NCBI GenBank assembly: GCA_937870605.1 | Contig: CALMZW010000413.1 | Location: 1-5,368, forward strand | DNA from: an uncultured Synergistaceae bacterium | GTDB taxonomy: Bacteria; Synergistota; Synergistia; Synergistales; Aminobacteriaceae | Length of the DNA stretch: 5,368 nucleotides | Direction: 5' to 3' | In this document: positions 1 through 5,016 of the stretch, one piece after another | Layout of the letters: each line of letters begins with the position of its first letter | Numbering within the stretch: the first letter of the stretch is position 1 | Made by a program: the position numbers and the translations under genes | The notes under the pieces: generated by a model | Database searches by the model: none | Told to the model about the DNA's origin: nothing | Seen by the model: only the letters and a program-made list of their open reading frames with translations

Positions 1-15
1 CTCTCCGAGTTTCAT
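1..15 (-). CDS. Possible start of a fourth operon gene, cut by window edge
   Basis: An ATG on the minus strand at 15-13 opens a frame (MKLGE...) that stays open to the edge. It begins 6 nt after the stop codon of the barrel gene, which fits the tight spacing of this operon. No good Shine-Dalgarno precedes it (only a weak GAAGCG), and five codons say nothing about function. If the operon is a polysaccharide export locus, a glycosyltransferase or another envelope gene would be expected here, but that is speculation. Confidence 0.2.
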
Positions 16-21
16 GACGCT

Positions 22-864
22 TCAGCGACGGGGGGGAAACGTCGTCGAAATGGAGAGTTCCACGTTGGTCCCCTCCCCCGTATAGGCTCCGAGAACATCC
101 CGATAGACGATCAGCGACAGCGACCAGCCGCCCGCAAGATGCAGGACCGGTCCGATCCCCGCCTTCCAGAGCCTGTGTCCGCGTCTCGGAGCTGCGGGAT
201 CCGCGGGGTCCGGACGCGCGATATGTTCGCTCTCTTCGACGTTCAGAGCCAGCTGCATTCCCCACGAAGGGGAGAGCGGCGTGTACAGGATTCCGTCCAT
301 CCGGAACTGGTTCGGTTCGTCATCGTCGAACGCCCGGTACCCGAATTCGAGATTGACGTAGCCGTACCCGCCGCGCAGGGGCCAGCTTCTGCCCCAGACA
401 TAGCGAAGGTCCGCGTACCGGTTTCCGCTTCCAAGGGCGACCGGGATGCGGTCGTCGTATCCGGCCGGGATCCCGAACACAAGCTGAACCGCGGCCGCCT
501 CGCTCCCGCGGTTCCAGAGCCGGCGCCTGAGTCCGATTTCGATGTCCCCGACGCCGCTGTCCGAGAGATCGGACGGCGATCCCTTCTCCTGGCGCTTCCA
601 CGGGAAGTTGAGAATGGCCGTATAGCGGTCGGTCAGGCCATACTCCAGATACAGTCGCGCCTCGGTCTTCGAGAACGCACCGTCGAGCGCCTTTTTGCTC
701 TCCCGCTGTTCGTCCCAGTACCAGGAGCTTTCGTAGCGCGCGAACGTCACGGCCATGTTCAGCGCGCCTTCGGGCTGCGTCCACGCTCCCGCGTGGACCG
801 CGGAGGCGAACGCGAGAACGAAGGCGATCGGAAGCAGTCCGTCAATCGCCCTCCGGCGATTCAT
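22..864 (-). CDS. Predicted outer-membrane beta-barrel protein (MetA/phenol-degradation-type 'transporter' family fold)
   Basis: The product is 280 residues long. Residues 1-25 form a clear Sec signal peptide (MNRRR basic start, hydrophobic core, cleavage after AVHA). The rest alternates short amphipathic stretches rich in Tyr, Trp and Phe with polar turns, as expected for an outer-membrane barrel. Examples are residues 67-76, 80-89, 104-117, 124-132, 148-158, 166-177 and 232-243. The SGVGDIEIGLRRRL segment near residue 103 and the GIPAGY...GSG stretch near 131-148 resemble the MetA-like outer-membrane family often annotated as 'transporter'. The last strand is followed by a short PPRR tail rather than a terminal aromatic residue. 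The start ATG is 3 nt past the upstream stop and has an AAGGT Shine-Dalgarno at 879-875, inside the end of the upstream gene, so translational coupling is likely. The substrate is unknown. Context suggests it serves the same envelope process as the BcsB-like and CsgG-like proteins. Confidence 0.72.
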   Translation of the reverse strand: MNRRRAIDGLLPIAFVLAFASAVHAGAWTQPEGALNMAVTFARYESSWYWDEQRESKKALDGAFSKTEARLYLEYGLTDRYTAILNFPWKRQEKGSPSDLSDSGVGDIEIGLRRRLWNRGSEAAAVQLVFGIPAGYDDRIPVALGSGNRYADLRYVWGRSWPLRGGYGYVNLEFGYRAFDDDEPNQFRMDGILYTPLSPSWGMQLALNVEESEHIARPDPADPAAPRRGHRLWKAGIGPVLHLAGGWSLSLIVYRDVLGAYTGEGTNVELSISTTFPPRR

Positions 865-867
865 GGA

Positions 868-2817
868 TCATGACACCTTCCTTTTGTTCCCGAGCGCGAT
901 CTTCGCCAGCAACGCGGCGACCAGCACCCACAGGGAGAGCAGGATATACCCGCGGTAGCGGAACCACGTCCGCTCGGCCATCGCCACGGGCTCGAGCGTG
1001 CGGACGCCCGTTTCCGGGGCTCTGGTGTCGATACTGCGGCGCGCGCCGTCCTTGCGGTAGACGAAGAGCGTTCCGTACAGCTCTCCCGCATTCGCGGGAT
1101 CCGCCGCGAACGAGACCGCCTTCCGCAACGCCTCCGGATTCGGGGCGGTGGCCGCCAGCAGCGGTCGCCCGCCGATATTTCCGACCTCGAGCACTGCGCT
1201 TCCTTCGGACGGGTCGTGAGAAAACACGGTTTCGCCCGTGCTCTTGCGGTACACAGCCGCCCCGGCTCCGGAAGCGAAGGGAAGGGCCGCGCTCACCCGC
1301 TCCGGAAGAAGCGCGTCCTTCCGGGTCGCGACGACCAGCGCGTACCCCCGGTCTCCTTCGTTCGCCAGATCCTTCAGAGGACGGAGTTCGGGGAGGAGAA
1401 ACACCTCTTCGGGGTACTGCCGGTTCAGAAAAACGAGAAGATCCGCCGCGGCCCGGAGGATGTCCGGGTCGCCCGCTCCATCGGTAAAGACCGCGCCCCG
1501 TGACATTCCGAACAGACCGAACGAATCGAACGTGAGGCTCTCGGGCGGGAATGTCCCGTACCCCGTGACGAAGCTCCGGGAAAGAAGCCTCAGGCGCGAC
1601 GGAGTCCGGATATACCGGCACAGGCCTTCGGTGGACGGGTACTGCACGACCGCCCTGAGAAGGTTGCGCGTGAACACGCCCGATTCCTTGGGGACCAGAA
1701 GATTCAGCGCGAAGCTTCCCGAATTGTCGAGCCGTTCGCTTTTCATGAGCTTCCCGTTCCAGAAGAGATCGAGCCTTGGACGCCTGAGGGCGTCGTCGAC
1801 GGGGGTGTACACCCCTTCGAGATGGAAGGTCAGATCCGCGGGAGGAGCCGGCATCAGTCCGGGGTAGACTGGGAGCTCCACCGCCGCGGAGAAATGCCCC
1901 GCGCCTTCCGCTTCCGGGACGAACGCCGGGATTCCTTTTTCCGTTGTATTCTTTCGCACGGAGAACGCGTCGCCGAGGCCGGAGAAAACCTGCCGGACGG
2001 GAAGCGCGGCAACGTGCAGCAAAAGCGTCGCGTCATCGGACGCGCATATCGAGAGGTCTCCGGAAACCGCAGAGAATCCTTCCGGAAGAACCGGCGGATT
2101 CGGAAAGCGGTTCTTTCCCGAGGAAATCAGGATCTTCGGCTGCGCCCCCGGGAGGGGCTCTCCGGCGACGTGCAGCGGAAACGACTGCCCCGGATAGGCC
2201 TTTCGCAGAATGGACGCGGCCCAGATCCCGGCCGTCGCCTCTCCGAGCGTCGGCGACGAAGGAAGGAGGACTACCGCCCCGGAAATCAGTCCGTCGAAGA
2301 AATCCGATGCCGAGCGGACCGGAGGGCGGCTGTACCGCAATGTCAGGCGCGATTCGGAGAGAACGCTGTAATACAGGCCCCCGCGCGACATATCGCCGCA
2401 CAAATCGTCCGTGATGAAAAGGCGCGGTTCAATGCGGGCGTGAAGAAAGCCGCGCGACGCAACGTCACGCGGCAGCGCGAGCGAAACGGTCGGATTCTTC
2501 CTGAGATCCGCGACGCTGCGTCTCGCCGCGAGCCGGTCGTTCAGAAAAAACGAGAAGACCGAAAGCGGATCGAGCGCGGTCGACGGACGCAGCTCCCACG
2601 TCATGAAGCCCTCTTCAAGGGTGACCCGCGGCGTCGTGAAGTACACCGACAGCGGCGTCGCCGGCCCCTCGAAAAGCATTTCGCCGGGATACCCGAGATC
2701 GCGAAGCGACAGGGACCCCGAATCCGCAACGGCGACGCCGTACGCGGCCAGAACCGCGACACACGCAGCCACCACCGCCTTCCGCCATGCCGCACGACCG
2801 TTCCGATCCGGAAACAT
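868..2817 (-). CDS. BcsB-like cellulose synthase regulatory subunit family protein
   Basis: The product is 649 residues from the chosen start; E. coli BcsB is near 780. It has a signal peptide at 1-31 (cleavage after VAVA), a large periplasmic part, and one C-terminal membrane helix at about 622-641 followed by a basic tail. This matches the BcsB plan of two repeats of carbohydrate-binding beta domain plus flavodoxin-like domain, then an inner-membrane anchor. Family-like stretches are FFLNDRLAAR (90-99), LCGDMSRGGLYYSVLSESRL (139-158), the flavodoxin-like VVLLPSSPTLGEATAGIWAA (182-201), and a second beta domain near 330-415 with LFWNGKLMKS at 351-360. Cys140 and Cys400 sit in comparable places in the two beta domains. 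In cellulose synthesis BcsB binds BcsA and guides the glucan through the periplasm. The polymer here is unknown, so no symbol is assigned. Start: ATG at 2817, 7 nt after AAGGAGG, gives a clean signal peptide; the ATG at 2871 lacks a ribosome site and adds 18 polar residues. Confidence 0.75.
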   Translation of the reverse strand: MFPDRNGRAAWRKAVVAACVAVLAAYGVAVADSGSLSLRDLGYPGEMLFEGPATPLSVYFTTPRVTLEEGFMTWELRPSTALDPLSVFSFFLNDRLAARRSVADLRKNPTVSLALPRDVASRGFLHARIEPRLFITDDLCGDMSRGGLYYSVLSESRLTLRYSRPPVRSASDFFDGLISGAVVLLPSSPTLGEATAGIWAASILRKAYPGQSFPLHVAGEPLPGAQPKILISSGKNRFPNPPVLPEGFSAVSGDLSICASDDATLLLHVAALPVRQVFSGLGDAFSVRKNTTEKGIPAFVPEAEGAGHFSAAVELPVYPGLMPAPPADLTFHLEGVYTPVDDALRRPRLDLFWNGKLMKSERLDNSGSFALNLLVPKESGVFTRNLLRAVVQYPSTEGLCRYIRTPSRLRLLSRSFVTGYGTFPPESLTFDSFGLFGMSRGAVFTDGAGDPDILRAAADLLVFLNRQYPEEVFLLPELRPLKDLANEGDRGYALVVATRKDALLPERVSAALPFASGAGAAVYRKSTGETVFSHDPSEGSAVLEVGNIGGRPLLAATAPNPEALRKAVSFAADPANAGELYGTLFVYRKDGARRSIDTRAPETGVRTLEPVAMAERTWFRYRGYILLSLWVLVAALLAKIALGNKRKVS

Positions 2818-2824
2818 TGGACCC

Positions 2825-2831
2825 CCTCCTT
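2825..2831 (-). promoter_or_regulatory. Ribosome binding site that fixes the BcsB-like start
   Basis: AAGGAGG (continuing GGGTCCA) lies 7 nt upstream of the ATG at 2817 on the minus strand. It is a near-perfect Shine-Dalgarno at ideal spacing, and it rules in favour of the internal ATG over the one 54 nt upstream. Confidence 0.85.
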
Positions 2832-2864
2832 CGTCTTCGTTCAGATTCGTTCCGAACTCCGCGC

Positions 2865-2879
2865 GCGACATGAAGTCGC
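2865..2879 (-). other. Small hairpin in the gap between the CsgG-like and BcsB-like genes
   Basis: A perfect 5-bp inverted repeat (GCGAC / GTCGC) with a 5-nt loop starts 11 nt after the CsgG-like stop codon. No U-run follows it, so it is not an intrinsic terminator. It could be an mRNA processing or stability element between the genes, or chance in GC-rich DNA. Confidence 0.25.
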
Positions 2880-2889
2880 ACCCGCTCCG

Positions 2890-4359
2890 TTACTTCTTTT
2901 TCTTCTCCAGGTTTCTGTCGCGGAAGTCAATCGCGGGCTCGTAGCTCGGATTCGCCGCGATCGCCTTGTCGATCCATTCGCGCGCGAGCGTCCTCTTGCC
3001 CATCTTGTACGCCGTCACTCCCGCCCAGTACATGTCGAGGTAGTTCCCCGGGTAGATCTTCACGCCCTGCTCGAACTGCTTCAGCGCACGGGAGAAATTC
3101 CCCTTCGTGAGGTTATAGTACCCTCCCTTGTGAACGATAGTGATATTCGCCTTCTGTTCCGGCGTCAGCGGCATCGCGTCGAGGACGTCGATCTGGTCCG
3201 ACTTGTTCGACGCGGAGCCGGCCAGGATATTCACGGGCGCCTGCGTCGGCTGCGGGACGGGCGTCGGTTCAAGCGTCGGACGGGCCGGTTCCGGCGTGGG
3301 AATTGCGCCCTTCTTTCCCTTGCCCGACGATGCGGGAACGGGCGTGGGTTCCGCCCTGGGCTCCGGCGTCGGCTCGACCGCGGGAGGCGTCCCGCCGCTT
3401 CCGCCGCCGAGGGCGTTGAGCGCGGTCGCCGTGCTCCGGCGCGTCAGCTGGACCTTATCGGGTTTCCCGAAGAACAGCTCGACGAAATCGCCACGGCTTG
3501 GCTTTCCTTCCATCCGAAGGACTTCGCACTTGGAATACGCGTTCTGGACGTCCTTCGCCTTCAGGACCGCAAGATAGTTCTTTTCGATTCCGAGGACTTC
3601 TCCCTTGAGGCCGACGATGGGCAGTCCTTCGAGGTACACCGTGAGCAGCTGCCCCGGCTGGATTCCCTGGGACATCCCGGCGTCCACCGTCACCATGTCG
3701 CCCGAGTAGGCCAGGACGTGGTACGAAGAGCCGGAGACCATCTGCCGAAGACGCGTCGCGATCTTCTGGATCGCGTTGTACGTCGCGGCGGAGAGCATGC
3801 CCCCGCTCTCCCCCTCCGCGAAGGTCAGTCCCGAAATCATGACGCCGCCGGCTGAACGGTCCGCGGTTCCGGTTTCCCGGACAACCGCCACGACTTCGCC
3901 GGTCTGGATCCGGACAACCCGAAGATCGAGCGCGACCTTCGCCGTGGAGCTTCCCACGGCGACGCCCGTAAAGCCGCCGAGCGGGATGAATCCGCCGGAG
4001 GTCTTCGTCGAGAACTCCGTGATCGCTCCTGTGATGATCGCTTCGACCCCGACGAGCCGTCCGAGGGAAACCGCCGTATTCGCATCCACGAGACCGGACG
4101 CGGAGAGCTTCTGCTCCTTCGCGATCGACTCGATGCGGCTTCGCTCGTAGACGCTGAAGGCGCCGGTCTTGACGAGTTCCGTCGTGAGCATGTCCGTTAT
4201 GCCCCTCCGGACGCCTTCGGTGACTTCCTTCGCCTCGGTCGCGTTGTTCTGGAACTCCAGCACGGCGATCCTCATCTTCGCGGATGCGGTTCCCGTGATC
4301 GTCGCCAGCAGGATCAACCCAAACGCGCAAATCGCACAGAAACGACTCCGGAGCTTCAT
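2890..4359 (-). CDS. CsgG-family envelope protein with FlgT-like beta domain and C-terminal TPRs
   Basis: The product is 489 residues. A Sec signal peptide (1-27, cleavage after TASA) runs straight into the CsgG domain, about 29-207. It opens with the family-typical MRIAVLEFQNNA, then RRGITDMLTTELVKTGAFSV, ERSRIESIAKEQ, LGRLVGVEAIITGAITEF and VALDLRVVRIQTGEVV. Residues 211-296 form a small beta domain like the FlgT C-terminal region (VTVDAGMSQGIQPGQLLTVY, then GDFVEL). A Pro/Thr/Glu linker (324-375) leads to two TPR motifs (about 411-442 and 443-473) and a KKKK end. E. coli CsgG is a nonameric outer-membrane lipoprotein pore for curli subunits. Here the signal peptide has no lipobox cysteine, so it is probably a soluble or peripherally attached periplasmic protein, or an unlipidated pore. 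Start: ATG with GGAGG 7 nt upstream. It heads the operon behind an extended -10 promoter. Family assignment is secure; the pore function is not. Confidence 0.85.
   Translation of the reverse strand: MKLRSRFCAICAFGLILLATITGTASAKMRIAVLEFQNNATEAKEVTEGVRRGITDMLTTELVKTGAFSVYERSRIESIAKEQKLSASGLVDANTAVSLGRLVGVEAIITGAITEFSTKTSGGFIPLGGFTGVAVGSSTAKVALDLRVVRIQTGEVVAVVRETGTADRSAGGVMISGLTFAEGESGGMLSAATYNAIQKIATRLRQMVSGSSYHVLAYSGDMVTVDAGMSQGIQPGQLLTVYLEGLPIVGLKGEVLGIEKNYLAVLKAKDVQNAYSKCEVLRMEGKPSRGDFVELFFGKPDKVQLTRRSTATALNALGGGSGGTPPAVEPTPEPRAEPTPVPASSGKGKKGAIPTPEPARPTLEPTPVPQPTQAPVNILAGSASNKSDQIDVLDAMPLTPEQKANITIVHKGGYYNLTKGNFSRALKQFEQGVKIYPGNYLDMYWAGVTAYKMGKRTLAREWIDKAIAANPSYEPAIDFRDRNLEKKKK
3235..3390 (-). 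repeat. Pro-rich imperfect repeat encoding the linker of the CsgG-like protein
   Basis: Residues 324-375 are built from degenerate short units around EPTPEPRA, EPTPVP, PTPEPAR and EPTPVP, broken by a basic GKGKKGA patch (346-352). Such linkers are extended and often span periplasm or peptidoglycan. Repeat number could vary between strains. Confidence 0.7.
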
Positions 4360-4365
4360 GCGAAC

Positions 4366-4380
4366 GCCTCCATATCAGCA
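4366..4380 (-). repeat. Leader direct repeat, proximal copy (contains the CsgG-like gene's ribosome site)
   Basis: The minus strand reads TGCTGATATGGAGGC. Its GGAGG (4371-4367) is the Shine-Dalgarno of the CsgG-like gene, 7 nt before the ATG at 4359. The same sequence, with one extra T, recurs 40 nt upstream at 4420-4405. Confidence 0.8.
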
Positions 4381-4404
4381 GGGATGTAGACCCGTAGGAG
4401 CAGG

Positions 4405-4420
4405 GCCTCCAATATCAGCA
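4405..4420 (-). repeat. Leader direct repeat, distal copy (decoy-like ribosome site)
   Basis: The minus strand reads TGCTGATATTGGAGGC, the same as the proximal copy apart from one inserted T. It lies just downstream of the predicted transcription start (about 4426), so both copies would be in the leader RNA. Its GGAG can also pair with CTCC at 4400-4397. Confidence 0.75.
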
Positions 4421-4432
4421 ATCGTTTTCGGA

Positions 4433-4441
4433 ATTATACCA
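4433..4441 (-). promoter_or_regulatory. Extended -10 promoter of the minus-strand operon
   Basis: The minus strand has TGGTATAAT: a perfect TATAAT (4438-4433) preceded by TG at the extended -10 position. The hexamer 17 nt upstream (CGGGAG) is a poor -35, as is common for extended -10 promoters or those needing an activator. Transcription would start near 4426, giving a leader of about 67 nt before the CsgG-like ATG. Confidence 0.65.
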
Positions 4442-4444
4442 TTT

Positions 4445-4463
4445 GACGGGGCTTTCTCCCGTC
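4445..4463. promoter_or_regulatory. Candidate operator: inverted repeat over the -35 region
   Basis: GACGGG (4445-4450) and CCCGTC (4458-4463) are perfect 6-bp inverted arms around a 7-nt centre. The repeat covers the spacer and expected -35 of the minus-strand promoter and lies in the region between the divergent genes. That is where a dimeric repressor or activator would bind. It could also simply form a hairpin or be chance. Confidence 0.4.
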
Positions 4464-4590
4464 CGGAAGCTTGTCGAGTCCGCGAATGCGTCCCGAAGGT
4501 TAAAAACAATATGAGCAGATTGGTGCATTTACGTTCAAAAAGATTGCCATTTTTTCAACATATCGTACCCTTATCGCAGAGACAGAGAGA

Positions 4591-4598
4591 GGAGGTGG
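4591..4598 (+). promoter_or_regulatory. Ribosome binding site that decides the PAS-protein start
   Basis: GGAGGTGG is a near-perfect Shine-Dalgarno. The best-spaced in-frame start-like codon is CTG at 4604, 7 nt after GGAGGT. The next ATG (4622) is 25 nt away, though a small GTTC/GAAC hairpin (4598-4609) could shorten that distance. No promoter for this strand could be identified in the AT-rich stretch 4500-4570 just upstream. Confidence 0.6.
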
Positions 4599-4603
4599 TT
4601 CGC

Positions 4604-5011
4604 CTGAACGCCACGAGCGACATGACGCTTCGGGAACTGATATCGAAGGAAACCGCGTTCCCGGTCGCCGACGACGGATGGAGGGAAGAAGGACTGTTTA
4701 TGGTGGACCTGGGCCTGAACGTCGTTTTGTCGGAAGGCCCCCTCGTCGAATCGGCCGGAGCGGGGGGAAAGTGCTACAGGATCTTCCGCCGCCGCACAGC
4801 GGCATGCCACAAATGCACCGCCCTCGAAACGATACGGGACGGAACGCCGCATTCGGTCTTCTTCGAGACCGGGGGGCGGCGCGGGAGAAAACGGTTCCGG
4901 ATCGACGCATTTCCCGTCCGGGACGGACAAAACGCCATCTGGGGCGTTGTCGAAAGAGTGATGCGTGACGTGAAAGAAGAAACAGCCGCCGAACGGCGGA
5001 AGGAGGACTAA
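4604..5011 (+). CDS. Small stand-alone PAS-domain protein with three-cysteine motif
   Basis: From the chosen start the product is 135 residues: one PAS domain and nothing else. GLFMVDLGLNVVLSEG (30-45) matches the first PAS strands. GGKCYRIF (54-61) followed by ACHKCTALETIRDGTPH (67-83) is the form seen in PAS domains with a GK-CY...C-x-x-C signature (Cys57, Cys68, Cys71). The C-terminal RIDAFPVRDGQNAIWGVVERVMRD (99-122) is the typical last strands. No output domain, membrane segment or signal peptide is present, so it is probably a cytoplasmic sensor or adaptor; the cysteines might bind metal or respond to redox, which is inference. Start uncertain: CTG at 4604 is best placed for the strong ribosome site; ATG 4511 (166 aa), GTG 4595 and ATG 4622 are alternatives. 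Codons between 4511 and 4590 are AT-rich and unlike the rest, arguing against the longest form. It ends 5 nt before the chemoreceptor gene and is surely cotranscribed with it. Confidence 0.7.
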   Translation: MNATSDMTLRELISKETAFPVADDGWREEGLFMVDLGLNVVLSEGPLVESAGAGGKCYRIFRRRTAACHKCTALETIRDGTPHSVFFETGGRRGRKRFRIDAFPVRDGQNAIWGVVERVMRDVKEETAAERRKED

Positions 5012-5016
5012 GAGAG

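Larger units (their letters stand above)
4360..4603. other. Divergent control region between the two transcription units
   Basis: These 244 nt separate the divergent CsgG-like and PAS genes. The left part holds the leader repeats, extended -10 and inverted repeat listed separately. The right part (about 4500-4570) is distinctly AT-rich compared with the genes, with runs such as TTAAAAACAAT and CATTTTTTCAAC, as expected for promoter DNA. Even so, no convincing sigma-70, sigma-54 or sigma-28 promoter for the plus strand could be picked out. No riboswitch signature was recognised. Confidence 0.6.

Noticed and set aside
30..36. A run of seven G (C on the coding strand) close to the 3' end of the barrel gene, as a possible slippage site.
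   Set aside because: A one-base insertion would read past the stop, but not in the frame of the following ATG, and a deletion hits a stop at once. There is no sign of programmed frameshifting.
139..873. A 244-codon plus-strand frame antisense to the barrel gene.
   Set aside because: Its Arg/Pro/Val-rich product shows no domain, and the minus-strand frame has a signal peptide, barrel pattern and ribosome site.
842..1621. A 259-codon minus-strand frame inside the BcsB-like gene, overlapping the start of the barrel gene.
   Set aside because: It is an out-of-phase shadow with Arg/Gly-rich composition, no ribosome site and no family resemblance.
1822..3855. A 677-codon open frame on the plus strand, antisense to the BcsB-like and CsgG-like genes.
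   Set aside because: It is very rich in Arg, with no recognisable domain, and crosses the boundary between two well-supported genes. Long antisense frames are expected in GC-rich DNA with strong third-position bias.
4360..4426. A c-di-GMP riboswitch in the leader of the export operon, which would suit a polysaccharide locus.
   Set aside because: At about 67 nt the leader is short, and I see none of the conserved riboswitch core sequences.
4443..4448. TTGACG on the plus strand as a -35 box for the PAS unit.
   Set aside because: The hexamer 17 nt downstream (4466-4471) does not resemble a -10, and neighbouring spacings are no better.
4169..4510. Upstream extension of the PAS reading frame into the CsgG-like gene.
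   Set aside because: It would overlap the 5' end of a well-supported gene and its promoter. The PAS homology and ribosome site lie much further downstream.
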